Part shown: positions 26,701 through 39,699 of the stretch, one piece after another
Layout: the number at the start of each line of letters is the position of its first letter
Position numbering within the stretch: the first letter of the stretch is position 1
Assembly: GCF_031755915.1 (NCBI RefSeq)
Contig: NC_083379.1
Location: 11,889,501 to 11,953,500 of the forward strand
Source of the DNA: Ziziphus jujuba
Lineage: Eukaryota > Streptophyta > Magnoliopsida > Rosales > Rhamnaceae
Reading direction: 5' to 3'
Length of the DNA stretch: 64,000 nucleotides
Notes under the pieces: model-generated
Databases searched by the model: none
Seen by the model: the letters and a program-made list of their open reading frames with translations, nothing else
What the model was told of the DNA's origin: nothing
Made by a program: the position numbers and the translations under genes

Positions 26701-28570
26701 TAACTCATTAAAGTTAGTGAGTTGGTTTCTTCAAGAACAAGAAAACCCAATGCCAATAGTATATAAATACCTTATCATTCTTGGTTTCCATGTATGCGTA
26801 TTCTTACAAAAATCTTATATTTCCTCTTTGATTTGAGTGTTGGAGTGTCTTTAGTTGACACTACATTGGGCCCCAAGATCTTTTCATTGACACCTAGATT
26901 TCAGCTCTATTATGCATCGGCTCATGGTTGTTTAGGTTCGTGCATCAACAGTAACTATATATTTTCATCATGTAAAAAGATGCCCTAAGAGCATTTTCAA
27001 TAGTTTTCTTTTCCTTAAAGAGTGTAATTTTCAAATAAAGAACATATTAGAGAATCTAACAAAATAAAGAGTGGATTTTTTATTCAATTCCAGCAATACT
27101 CTTTATTATCACTTTTTATTTTTTTATTTTCTAATAAAGAATTACTCTTTATCATTATAACATTTAATTACAACAAAGTATTCTTATTTTTTTAAAATAT
27201 CTATCTATATATATATATATATAATATGAAATTCAATAAAAGTCTTAATTATGCATTGAAAATTGTAAGTGTAATAAATAAATATATTAAAAGCTTTATA
27301 TAGAGAGTAAGTTTGGCTTTGACATTTGGAGAGTCAAGCCCTACCTTCTATTTTAATTTCTTAATTTAAAGAGACTGTTGGAGTAATAAAATATAGATGT
27401 GATTCTTTAAAATAGAGAAATGAAAATCTTTAAAAAGCCTGTTAAAGATGCCTTAATAGGTGCCCTGGATTTTTCTACCATGCAAAAAGATCGATTAGGC
27501 ATTAAGCAGGTGAATTCCAACTGAATTTGAACCAGATTATTTGAACTAAAAAGTCAACTTTACCCTTAGTTATAGTTATTGAGTGTATTTTACGTATTTT
27601 ACCCTTATTTTTTTAAATTACTAAAAAATTTTGTTATATATAAACACACAGTAAATCTCACATCAAGACACTCTAATGGATTTTCTATCAAGATGTTACT
27701 TATTAGTCCTTATATCTTTTCAAGCATTTGGAATTTTGTATAAGTTAAATGAAATACTAAAATTTTAAAATAGTAAAATGAACCCTATCAGAATTCATTT
27801 AAACTTCAAATATTTTTTTTTAAATTTTAGCTATCAAAAAGGTTTAAAAGTTAATAAATAAGGTTTTGATAAAACTTCATTACGACATACTGATGATAAA
27901 TTCTTAATCAATTGGATCTTTGATATCAATGCAAGGAATCATATAAAGTAAAAATAGAGGATACTTTATACCTTAATATTTTTCATTCAATTTAAATTTG
28001 TTTATTATTGTATTGATATAATTAGGATCCATTTGACATAAATTATGTTACAACCTTTATTAATAGATTTTTTTGTGAGTAGATCTATTTAAAGAAGGGC
28101 TTTTATTTAAAAGTTATTTAAGTGTTTGTAAGGAAATAATAGTTTTATAGCTTCCTTTTTTGTTTCTTTTTCTTTTTTTAAAGATAGTTTTAAAATTTTT
28201 AAAAATAAATATCTAAGAATATTCTTAGAAAATAATATATTCATTAAACGGAATTGAGTTCAAGTTTTTGGATTTTTTGAAAAGAAAAAATACAGTTTTT
28301 TTTTTGTTACACTTAAAAAAAAATCCAATCAAAATGATAAAATTAGAAAAATATTTATCAAATATGATAAATAATATAAAAAATATCTAATTGATTTATT
28401 TTTTTACTAATTTACCCATTTAGAAATTTATTTATTCATATTTACATTATATAATTATATCATAAAATTATATTATAACATGTATTATTTGGTAAATAAC
28501 AATAAGTAAAGCTTTTTGTAAAAGAAAAAAAAAATGATGCCGACAAAATAAATAAATAAATAAATAAAAA
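23800..28570. repeat. Type X spacer between copies 1 and 2
   Basis: The 3' flank of copy 1 matches that of copy 2 up to about 23799, where it switches into type X DNA collinear with the region upstream of copy 1. It lacks the Helitron and the nested LTR insertion but has its own insertion at 24586-25566. At about 27100-27330 it has about 190 bp not present at 19150-19180 upstream of copy 1. No gene is seen; short ORFs such as 26794-26988 are not conserved in the paralogue. Confidence 0.65.
24586..25566. mobile_element. About 980-bp AT-rich element with terminal inverted repeats
   Basis: The left end reads aaaaggatgtattcaatttg. The reverse complement of the right end reads aaagggatgtattcaaataa, and the similarity continues inward in a long AT-rich stem (ttttaaaaaattttta). 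The copy 1 spacer (about 3905-3925) joins the flanks directly (gatattttaagaacctag), so this is an insertion. The target duplication cannot be resolved in the surrounding T/A run. It has no coding capacity. The superfamily is uncertain. Confidence 0.7.
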
Positions 28571-28880
28571 AGCATGCATGGATCCTTTCTACTGGCAACT
28601 GCCCTTCCTCTTCATGCGGATATAAATTGTCCACCCACTATTTACAGGTGATTCAAATGAGAAAGACCCCATGGACAATAATTGAAAGCAATAATTCACA
28701 CAATTGATTTTATTTTATTTTATTTTTTTGGTAAAAGATTTTTATTTGTTTTTAAATTCACCCAATGGAATTTACTTTTTTGTCACAACAATGGTATGTG
28801 GTCCATTTGGCCTGGCACTACTTAGACACTGTCATTGTTGATAATGCACTAAACAATTCTCTTTTGGTCTTATTACCCAA
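28570..28880 (+). promoter_or_regulatory. Conserved upstream block of copy 2, G-box mutated
   Basis: This has the same block as upstream of copies 1, 3 and 4, including gatataaattgtccaccc, but the G-box position reads CAGGTG at 28645-28650 instead of CACGTG. If the G-box matters, copy 2 may be regulated differently. The promoter role is inferred. Confidence 0.45.
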
Positions 28881-29089
28881 ATAAATATTCATGATGAACA
28901 ATAATTATTTAGAGACAAAAAAAAAAAAAAAAAAAAAAATCGAAGGTCCTTATAATAAGACCATACTCGAAAGCTCAAACAAACTGCTATCTTAACTGTT
29001 AGCCTAAGGTGATAAGGAACTGCATTCTTTGTCTCCCCCAAAAAAAAAAAAAAAAAAAGGCAAAGAGAGTGAGTGAAGGACAGAAAAAA

Positions 29090-31109
29090 ATGGGATCTGA
29101 AATCCCTTGTTGTAAGCTTCCTTTGATTGATTTGTCGAAGCCAGGACTTAATCCTGGCACACCTGAATGGAACTCGGCGAGAGATCAAGTCAAGCAAGCA
29201 CTGGAGAAATATGGTTGTTTCGAGGCATTTTTCGACAAGGTTCCTCCGGAAACTCGAAAAGCCATACTTGATGCAACGGAGGAACTTTACGACCTCCCTT
29301 CGGAGATCAAACGCAAAAACATTTACGACACACCTTTTCCTGGTTACTTCGGAGACTATCCTTTAACTCCACTCTATGAGAGCATGGCCATGCTGGATGC
29401 TGTTAAGCTTTCCGACATCGAAAGCTTTATCAATGTCTACTACCCTGAAGGAAACCCAAGCATATGGTTTCGCTCTCTTTACTATACCTCTCTTGCTTTT
29501 TGTTTTTTTTGTCCCTTTTTTTTTCCCCTACCGTTCCAAAAAGTTACCTTTATTGTCTTTGGTTAGAAACATTAGCTTTTTAACTCTCTTTGGGAAAATT
29601 TCATGCACACATACACAGCGTTGCTATTGTTTTTCATTTAGATTTTATATTGTTGAAAAATCTATCATTTATCTCCTTTTAATTTTTTAAAATTATTACA
29701 AATACTAATTTATCAATTATTTTTTATTCTTACAAATTAATTTTAATAGTTCAAGATCAAAATTATATTTTAAAAATATTATTTAATTATAAAATATAAA
29801 TTTTTAATTATTATTTTGATTTTAAACTGTTAAAATTAACTGATAAAAAATACTAACAGGTGCCAAATGAAATTATTTAATTTATTTTATGTTTTTAAAT
29901 AATTTAACATGTGTATATATATATATATATATATATATTTGATGATGATGATGATTTAAAAATAAAAATTGGCAGCCAAAAGTTGCACCGCTATGCGATA
30001 CAAGCATCGGAATTGGACAAGATGGTGAGGAGGATGGTTTTGGAGAGCCTGGGAGTAGAAAAATACTTCGATCAACACATGGAAACAGCGAAGTGCCTTC
30101 TTAGAGTGATGAAATTCAAAGGGCCTCACACCAAAGACAATAAGAAGCTTGGGCTTGTACCTCACACTGACAAGGAATTTATCACCATTTTGTATCATAA
30201 TCATGTTAGTGGTCTCGAGGTCCAAATCAAAGATGGCACATGGATTTCCGTCGAACGAAACTCGCCCGATTCGTTCATTGTCATGTTTGGTGATTCTTTC
30301 TATGTGAGCTTCCTTTCACCTCTTTAAAATTTTTCCCCACTTCAAAATTTTTACCTTTTTATTTCGAACTCATTAGTTACTTATTACAGTTTTCCTTTTT
30401 TTTCTTATTTTTTATTTCTTTATCTTTTTTTATTTTTGCCTTTATTGATGTTGACCAATAATAAAATTTTATCTTATTTAAATAAAATTGTTAATTGGAT
30501 TTATTTTCTTTTGTCTCTCTGCTAATTTTTTAAATGATGTAATATTATATTGTCGGTGGAGTACGGAAATTTTAGGGGGGAAAAAAAAATCTGAAACAAA
30601 GATCCGGGTCCTAATCACTACTGTTTTCTTGTTAATCTTGTCAGATTAATCATGCACTTTTCACCTTTCAATTGGATGCATGATGGGGACTAGACTAACG
30701 AAAAAACGACAATTGGAAGAACAACCCTGAAATTTTTTTTATAGTTTCGAACACACAGTAACCAAAATATTATATATATATATATAGAGATTTATCATGG
30801 TACTAAATACTAACCTAGTAAAAAATGCAAGTAATAGTAAATTGATTTGGGGGAATGCAGGCTTGGACAAACGGTCGATACCATTCACCGCGCCATCAAG
30901 TGATGATGACGGGAGATGAGACGAGGTACACAGTGGGAATGTTCTCCATCCCAAAGGGAGGTTACACGATAAAAGCCCCAGATGAGTTAGTAGATGAAGA
31001 GCACCCTTTGCTGTTTAAGCCCTTCGACTTTGAAGAATTTTTTAAATTCTACATTACAGAGGCTGGTAATTCTGCCTATTCTCCTCTCCACGCTTATTGT
31101 GGTCTCTGA
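29090..31109 (+). CDS. AOP1-like: AOP1-like 2-oxoglutarate-dependent dioxygenase, copy 2
   Basis: Exons 29090-29466, 29976-30303 and 30861-31109 have the same lengths (377, 328, 249 bp) and splice phases as copy 1 and give 317 aa. The iron triad (HTD in LGLVPHTDK; H in HSPRHQV) and RYT are intact. Differences from copy 1 are scattered: SMAML for SMAMV, YYPEG for YYPQG, IQASELD for VEGSELD, and FKPFDFEEFFKFYITEAG near the C-terminus. An upstream reading frame in phase with the ATG starts only with GTG and runs through poly-A, so 29090 is the start. Intron 1 ends in a (TA)n and GATGAT run. The protein is expected to be a soluble cytosolic oxygenase. No lesion is seen. Confidence 0.92.
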
Positions 31110-31357
31110 AGAACCCTTTGTTATATGCCTGTGACTGGTAATATGTACCGATTTAAGTTTCTTTGTATTTTCATCTGCTGGTTGGGAGCGCTTGGTGCCC
31201 AAAAACTCTACTACCAACTAAGAATAAAATTGTTGTACTCTACTTCAATAATAATATATTGTGTTTAGTAATAAAAAAAGAATAAGAGCTTTTTTAAACT
31301 TTGCAAATAAATAAAATTAAAAATATAAATATATAAAATCTCATTTTGGTCTTTCTA

Positions 31358-32530
31358 GAGAAACTAAAACTCTGTAGTGTTTCTTTATAATGTTTTAACG
31401 TACGTGGTTTATTTGGTTTACTTGCATTTTGGTTGGGCTTTAATTTCAGTGCCTAAAAACTTAACTCGCAAAAAAATCTGTAAAATATCTTTTCAAGCTC
31501 TTAAATACCTTTTTATTTTGTATTCAATGGAGAAACTTTAAGTATTGAGCTTCTCTTAAAAATAAAAACTATTCTAACCAAGTTGAAAATAATTACTAAT
31601 TTTTAATGAACTTTTCTTTGCTTTCCTTTTTTATTTTTTTTTATTTTTTATTTTTATTTTTAAACTTTCTGATAATTGTTGACTGAACTTTGTTTCTTGT
31701 TTGATGTGTCTTCAAATAAAAATGATTTTAGTTCAGCATCCGTTTGACAGCTTTTTTTTGCCGTTTTTAATTAGTCGTTAAAAACTCTTGTCTCGAAGCC
31801 AAAGATAACAAATATTTGCTGATAAACAAAATTAAGCTGACAAATTTAAATTTTGAGTTTTTCTTTTCTTCAAAAAAAAAATCTATATTCTCAGCTTTTA
31901 CGGGATGCCAAATGCGATTAGTGACATTATTTTATTCCAATTTTGTCCTTACTATTTTTATAAAATACAAAATGCATCCAAATTCATTTTTTCCTTTTCT
32001 GCCCAAAACGTTCTGTCGGGTCATTATCCCTCAAATCAAAGAGGGTCAGGTAATTGTCTTTTTCTATTTTTATTTTTATTATTTTATTTTTTTGTTTTTG
32101 GCGGGTTTTTCATCATAGATAGAAAGGAGTGGTTGGAAAGAAATACCATATAAAGACATCTGTAGGATCTAAGCTTTCATTCTGATCAATGATATGCACC
32201 GACTCAATAAATAAATTATTATATTAATGTTAATTTTTGTAGATAATGCGTTTTCTTTATTATAAAAAAATAATGTTGCAGATCATACATTTTGTAATTA
32301 TGTTGCCAATTCTCAATTCAATATTCACGGTATTTTTTAATTAACAGCAAACAAACAGTCAACATTAATTTTAAAAAAGCTTTCTTTTCAAAAAAGATTT
32401 ACTAAACAGTATTTCAAAAATACTATTCAAAACAGCTCCGCTAAATGGACATCCAGCCAGCAAGGACAGAACAAAGTAAGTGTGCTAAATTCCTCTTTGC
32501 CAAAAAGTAAGAACCTCGTGATCATCATTG

Positions 32531-32563
<33 letters not shown>

Positions 32564-33464
32564 AAGAAGAAAAAGCTAGTGATCTTGTCTTTAGATTTGG
32601 AGAAATCTCACATTTTAACTTATTGAAACAAACCTTCCAATCAGCGAATCATGGAAAATTTTTAAAATAATTATATACGCTCTTTTTTAAAAAAAATAAT
32701 TATATAATTATGATATATATTTATATATATATATATATATATATAATCATTCATTTTTAAAATCAAAATTAATATTAATTTTTTCAAATTTTTTGAATAA
32801 TATTAAAAATTAAAATTTAAAATTAAACTTATTAATCAATAGATCTTTATATGAATCATTTTTTCTAAATATGATTTTAACATATTATTAAATTTTTATT
32901 CTATCACTTTTAAATTTTAAAATTTAAAATTTTTAATATAATTCAAAGATTAATAAAAGAACATATAATATTAACTAACAAGTCATTTTGTTTTCAGCCT
33001 AACTATATATATATACATATATCTTACAAGATTGAACTAATAATATCATGTTAAAGATCTACAAATTCAAAATTTTAGAATTAATTTTAAAAAATAAACA
33101 CCGCCTAATAAACCTGGTAATTATTGTTGGATATAAATTTTTACTATACTATTACCGGCTTAACCTGATAAAAAAATATGTTGATATTTATAATATAGAT
33201 AAAATAAGGTGCCAATTATATATAGAGAGAGACCTAAACAATTAAACAATCAAGTTTGCATGAGATGACAAGAACAAAAAATATATATATATATATATAC
33301 TTATCAAAAATTCAAAAGTTAAATTTTGGTTTAGAAATAATTGTTATAATTGTTATTTATCTAATTAGAATTAGAATTTTAATTTTAAATTATTTATTGA
33401 TGTAGCATCTTCAACATGTATATTACAATGTGTTTCTAACATATCATTATGCTTTCTGTATATA

Positions 33465-33497
<33 letters not shown>

Positions 33498-34747
33498 ACA
33501 ATATACAATTCTCCTATGTTTGGATGTTACCTTTATGTAGCTTTTCCAATTTCCACTCCAGCTTTAAACTTATTGATACAGACAAACATTGTAGGAGAGT
33601 TAATTATTCTCTCTTTATATATATATATATATATATATATGAAGTTGTTTTTTTGTTTCAAGTCATAAAAGTGAAAGGCAAATTTTTTCTTGTTCTTTCT
33701 TTTTTTCCTTTATTTATTTATTTTTTCTTTTTCTTTTTTGAGGGAAGAAACCAGACAAATTTTCAAAAGCCTAAAAATTAACTACTTTTTGAGTCCAAAA
33801 AAATGAAAATGAAAATTTGAATTCATAGTTGTCCTATTTCGATGGTTTGGACTAAAATTAAAGTTAGATTTAAAATATTAAATTCATCCAAAAAATTAAA
33901 AAAAGAAGTAAAATGGAAGAGTACCCCAAATTCAAAGGAAACAGCACTAACTGATTAACATATTGGTATTTCAAGAAGGTTGTTTGCCAAATTCTACCGG
34001 GGAAAAGAAAAAAAAAATTGTTTACATGTAATTTCATAAAGAGAGATGATTACATGTTATCTATTGGATTGAGAATAAAAAGTTAGGATTGAATGTCAAG
34101 GACACACAAGCATGAAAAAATAAAAATTTAAAATTAAAAAAAAAAAAAAACAAATAAACAAAGAATCTGGTTCATTATGTTTATTGTCATATTCTTATTC
34201 CTGCTGTTAGCCTTTTCACGCCATTGTTAATAACCTGTTCAGTTTTTTGTTGTTTACAGGAGCTTTTGAGGTACTGTGTATTTGTGATTCTTCAAATTAA
34301 TTCTGCTATTTCATTTACGTAGTTTTGTTTTTTGTTTTTTTTTTTTTAATTTTTTTTTGTTTTTGTTTTTTTTTTTTTTTCAATTTTGTGTCTATCTTCA
34401 TGAGATAGACCTAAACCCACTAGAGGGCTGAGCAAGGGGACATTGGAGAGAACATACAGTTTGAGCCTTGAGGATCCATAATTTGTATGCCCATAACCTT
34501 CTTGGGCCGCTCCTTCAATCAATGAGCGGGTCAAAAAATCCACCCTTTGGAATTCCGGGTTTTTTCTCTTAAACACACTCAAACATTGTGGGACCATGCA
34601 GAACATGCCACGCTTTAATATGGCATTTTATTTTCAAAAAAGAAAAATATATTATGGCATTTTATTTTCAAAAAAGAAAAATATATTATGGCATTTTATT
34701 TATTTTTTATTTAAATAGTAGTTCGGTAATACAAGTTTTTTTTTTTC

Positions 34748-34801
<54 letters not shown>

Positions 34802-36500
34802 CTCACAAACACTGCGGGACCATGAAGAACATGCTTTAATATGGCATTTTTTTTCTTCAAAAAAAAAAAAATATATATTATGGTATTTTATTTTATTTAT
34901 TTTTTATTTTTTAAATAGTAGTTCGGTAATACTACAGCCTTAGAGGTACCACCTAATTTACATAAATATCATTACATTCGAAACTGAAAAACAGATTATT
35001 TTATTTTTTATTTTTTTTTAAAAGTGATAAATGTCATTACATTCTAAACTAAGAAAAGATGATTTTTCTGAATAACAGATTTGATCGAACTTGGAATGTA
35101 GAGATATATTTTTAGTAATTTGAATACACAGGTTCCCAAATCTTCACAGATCTGATTCATGTGGTAATAGCTCAAATATCTTAACTTCGTTTGTTTACTT
35201 GTTTTCTTTTCTTTCTTTTTTTTTGATATTTTTGTAACCTTGTTTGTTGAGTTGGTTATTACTGTATTTTTTTTTTTTTTTAACATAAAAAGTGCTTCAG
35301 ATAGATTACATGAACTGCTCCTGTATAAAAATTTATTTTTGATTGCTATTTAAGAAACCAATTTCTTTCTTTCTTTTTTTCTTTTTTTCTTTTTCAATTA
35401 CAGAGAAAACAACGGCTTTGATAGCCATACTACATTCTTCTATGTAAAAAAGTATCCTCGACGTTATTGCAAAATATATTTATTATCCTTGAGATAGTTT
35501 CATAGTAAAGTTTTACCATCTTCTATAAATTCAAATTTGAAATCCTAATTTAATATTCATCACTTTCAATTTGATATCTCTCCCCATCAGTAATGGATCC
35601 AAGAAATTTTTATTTTTTTTTTGTTTTTTTCAAAGGGCACCATTATATGATATTGTTTGATTTTCCCTTTTTTTTTTCTTTTTTTTTTCTTTTTTTTTTC
35701 CGTTTCGTGTCGAATAAATGATAAGAGTGTTTGATTGTTTTTTTCTTTCTTTTTTTTTTTTCTTTTTGGTGTAATACATTGTTCTCAAAATTTATAGTTT
35801 GGAAAGAGAAACATCTAAACATCATTTGCTATGTCATACTCTAATTAATTAAAATTTTTCAATAATTTACCAAAAAATTGAAATTTTCACTAAACTAGGT
35901 AGGATTAAAAGATTAAATATTCTTTTTCATTTTTATTCAAATTTTTTTAGAGAAAAGCATAATTTGAATCATTTTGACAAATTTGATTTTCTTTTTACAC
36001 TAAATTTGTTCCAAATTTATAAAACCAAACAAAAATTTATACTCTTTAAAGATGGAAAAAAAGGTTGATTTTGATAGTGATTAACTAACTAAAGTAAATT
36101 AAATATTTTTATAAAGAAAAAGCTAACCGGAAGGAATATGTAATCAAATTCATAAATTTGGCAACTCAATGTTTGTGTAATTAAAACAAAAAGTTAGTAT
36201 ATAAATAAGTATTGTGATAATCATATTTTTGTTTTAATTACATATTTCTTTTGTTATTAAATAATTATTATGACTAATAATATATTTAATATGATCGTTA
36301 AGTAATAACTATTTTGCCAAAAAAATTATATATATTTCAATTATATTTACTTCAAAAAATATTTCAATTTTATAAATAGTTATTATTGTAAAAAACTATA
36401 TTATAGTTAATAAGATATTTAAAAAAAAATAATGTATGAAAGAGTTGTTGAGGAGGGACATAATTAAAATTTGAAAGTTATATTAGTAAGAAAAGTAAAA
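31358..36500. repeat. Type Y spacer between copies 2 and 3
   Basis: This spacer is unrelated to type X but collinear with 39700-44160 and 51640-57190. Shared landmarks are 'gatgccaaatgcgattagtg', 'aaaatgcatccaaattcatt', 'gatatgcaccgactcaataa', 'tttggatgttacctttatgt', 'ggtggattttttgacccg' (minus strand) and 'cttaccatcttc'-type runs. About 31739-32456 may be an old MITE with decayed ends (gcatccgtttgacagc; reverse complement gatgtccatttagcgg). (TA)n runs are common. No gene is supported; ORFs here are low-complexity. Confidence 0.7.
34345..34610. repeat. Unidentified conserved segment, first of three
   Basis: A GC-richer island inside type Y DNA, repeated at about 42115-42365 and 55540-55710. 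The minus strand has an open frame containing FLTRSLIEGAAQEGYGHTNY, ending in poly-lysine from a poly-T run. Just before it on the plus strand is tttacag followed by gagct(c/t), which resembles a splice acceptor. The frame is interrupted in the other copies, so this may be an old captured gene fragment. I do not recognise the product. Confidence 0.4.
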
Positions 36501-36659
36501 AAAAAATTGATTTATCTATTTAAAAGTTTATTTGTTTATATTTAAATTATATAGATATATATATATATATTAATATTATTTGATAAATACAGATTTTTTA
36601 AACAAAAAAAAAAAATGCCAACAAAGATAAATAAAAAAGTTATATTATTTTATTTTAGA

Positions 36660-36970
36660 TAGTATGCTATACTAACCATGTATATATTGGATCCTTTCTA
36701 CTTGCAACTGCCATTCCTACGGATATAAATTGTCCACCCACTACTTACACGTGACTTGAATGACGAAGCTCCCAAGGACAATAATTGAAAGCAATAATTC
36801 ACACAATATTGATTTTATTTATCCTTTTCTGGGTAAAAGTTTTTTATTGTTTTTTTTATTCTCCCAATTGGATTTACCTTTTTTGTCATAACATTGCTCT
36901 GGGGTCCATTTGGCCAGGCACTACTCAGACATCGTCATTTGTTAATAATGCACTATACATTTTTTTTTTC
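36660..36970 (+). promoter_or_regulatory. Conserved upstream block of copy 3, with G-box
   Basis: The conserved block again: tatattggatcctttctact, gatataaattgtccaccc and CACGTG at 36748-36753, here in ACACGTGAC context. A promoter role is inferred from its position and conservation. Confidence 0.5.
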
Positions 36971-37183
36971 TTTCTATTTTATCTTTTTGCACTTATTACC
37001 CAAATAAGATATTCACGGTGAATAATAATTGTTTTTTTTTTTTTTAAAAAAAAGAAAAAAAAGAATGGCAGATCCTTATAAGACCACACTAGGAAGCTCA
37101 AACAAACTTCTATCTTACCCCTCAGCCTAAGGTGATAAGGAACTGCATTCTTTGTATCCAAAAAAAAACAAAGAGAGAGAGTG

Positions 37184-37218
<35 letters not shown>

Positions 37219-37221
37219 AAA

Positions 37222-39459
37222 ATGGGATCTGAAATCCCTTGTTGTAAGCTTCCTTTGATTGATTTGTCGAAGCCAGGACTTAATCCTGGCACACCTGAAT
37301 GGGACTCGGCGAGAGATCAAGTCAAGCAAGCACTGGAGAAATATGGTTGTTTCGAGGCATTTTTCGACAAGGTTCCTCCGGAAACTCGAAAAGCCATACT
37401 TGATGCAACGGAGGAACTTTACGACCTCCCTTCGGAGATCAAACGCAAAAACATTTACGACACACCTTTTCCTGGTTACTTCGGAGACTATCCTTTAACT
37501 CCACTCTATGAGAGCATGGCCATGCTGGATGCTGTTAAGCTTTCCGACATCGAAAGCTTTATCAATGTCTACTATCCTGAAGGAAACCCAAGCATTTGGT
37601 TTCGCTCTCTTTACTATACCTCTCTTGCTTTTTGTTTGTTTTGTCCTTTTTTTTTTCCCCTAGCGTTCCAAAAAGTTACCTTTATTGTCTTTGGTTAGAA
37701 ACATTAGCTTTTTAACTCTCTTTGGGAAAATTTCATGCACACATACACAACGTTGCTATTGTTTTTCATTTAAATTTTATATTGTTGAAAAATCTATCAT
37801 TTATCTCCTTTTAATTTTTTAAAATTATTACAAATACTAATTTATCAATTTTTTTTAATTCTTATAAATTAATTTTAATAGTTCAAGATCAAAATTATAT
37901 TTTAAAAATATTATTTAATTATAAAATATAAATTTTTAATTATTATTTTGATTTTAAATTGTTAAAATTAACTGATAAAAAATGCTAACAAGTGTCAAAT
38001 GAAACTATTTAATTTATTTTATGTTTTTAAATAATTTAACATATATATATATATATATATATAATTGATGATGATGATGATTTAAAAATAAAACTTGGCA
38101 GCCAAAAGTTGCACCGCTATGCGGTACAAGCATCGGAATTGGACAAGATGGTGAGGAGGATGGTTTTGGAGAACCTGGGAGTAGAGAAATACTTCGAGGA
38201 ACACATGGAAACAACAAAGTGCCTTCTTAGAGTGATGAAATTTAAGGGGCCTCACATCAAAGAAAATAAGAAGCTTGGGCTTGTACCTCACACTGACAAG
38301 GAATTTATCACCATTTTGTATCATAATCATGTTAGTGGTCTCGAGGTCCAAATCAAAGATGGCACATGGATTTCCGTCGAACGTAACTCGCCTGATTCTT
38401 TCATCGTCATGTTTGGTGATTCTTTCTATGTGAGTTTTGCTTCACCTTTTGAAATTTTTCCGCACTTCAAAATTTTCTCCTTTTCATTTCTAGCTCATAA
38501 TTACTTATCATCTTTGTCCTCTTTTTTATTTTTTATTTTTGTGTCTATTGATGTTGACCAACAATAAAATCTTATCTTGTCTAAAAAAAAATGATTAATT
38601 GGATTTATTTTTTCTTTTCTCTTTGCTAAACTTTTAAATGGTGTATATTATATTGTTGGTGGAGTACCGGAGATTAAAGGCAAAAAAATAATAATAATAA
38701 ATAAATAAAAATAAAAATAGTAGATCTAGATCCTAATTACAATTGAATTATTATTGACCTAAAAGTTAAAATTTTTAAAAGGTAGACTTATATTTGATTT
38801 ATATTTTTTTTTAATATTTCTTTTCAAATATAAATTCATCATTTTTTGATTTCTTTATAGGTTTTTATATGTGTTATTAATTTATTAGTTATTTTGGATG
38901 GAACTGTTGAGTTTGAATTTAGAAATTCTTGATTCTCTGGTTCGGATACTATATGGAATACCATTTATTCCAAAAACTATTATTTTCTTGTTAATCTTGT
39001 CAAATTAATGATGCACCTTTCACCTTTAAATTTGATGCATGATGGGGACTAGACTAACGAAAAACAGCAGCTGGAAGATCAAACCATGAAAGAAATTTTT
39101 TTAGTATAGAACGCAATTGACAAACTATATAGGTATATCATGTATGGTAATAGTAAATACCAACCTAGTCAAAATGCAAGTAATAGTAGATAGATTTTGG
39201 ATGAATGCAGGCCTGGACAAACGGTCGATGCCATTCACCGCGCCATCAAGTGATGATGACAGGAGATGAGACGAGGTACACAGTGGGAATGTTTTCGATC
39301 CCAAAGGGAGGGTACACGATAAAAGCCCCAGATGAGTTAGTAGATGAAGAGCACCCTTTGCTGTTTAAGCCCTTTGACTTTGAAAAGTTTCTGAAATTCT
39401 ACGCTACAGAGGCTGGTAATTCTGCTTATTCTCCTCTCCACGCTTATTGTGGTCTCTGA
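37222..39459 (+). CDS. AOP1-like: AOP1-like 2-oxoglutarate-dependent dioxygenase, copy 3
   Basis: Exons 37222-37598, 38102-38429 and 39211-39459 give 317 aa. Exon 1 is nearly the same as in copy 2. Exon 2 has its own changes (LENLGVEKYFEEHMETTKC, GPHIKEN). The iron triad and the RYT/2-oxoglutarate arginine are kept, and splice sites are GT/AG. A second in-frame ATG at 37216, six bases upstream after a 35-40 base poly-A tract, would add only Met-Lys; 37222 is preferred because it is the start shared by all copies. Intron 2 is about 780 bp against about 530-560 bp in copies 1 and 2, because of extra AT-rich sequence at about 38690-38980. Probably functional. Confidence 0.92.
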
Positions 39460-39699
39460 AGAACCCTTTGCTATATGCATATATATATAAATTCCTATGC
39501 CTGCGACTGGTAATGTGTACTGATTTTAAGTTTCTTTGTACTTGCGTCTGCTGGCTGGGCGTGCGTGGTTCCCAAAAACTCTACTACCTACTAAGAATAA
39601 AATTATTGAAGTCTACTTCAATAATAATATATTGTGTTTAGAAATAAAAAAGAATAAGAGCTTTTTTAAGCTTTGCAAATCAATAAAATTAAAAAATAA

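Noticed and set aside
29009..29089. N-terminal extensions of the dioxygenases (also before 37222 and 44944)
   Set aside because: They begin at GTG and run through poly-A; the shared ATG before GSEIPCC is the credible start.
29127..29366. 79-aa +1-frame ORF within exon 1, repeated in all four copies
   Set aside because: It is a shadow frame preserved because exon 1 itself is conserved; it has no start context or domain of its own.
33449..33781. 110-aa plus-strand frame
   Set aside because: It is made of CT/TA microsatellite and poly-T sequence and is not open in the sister spacers.
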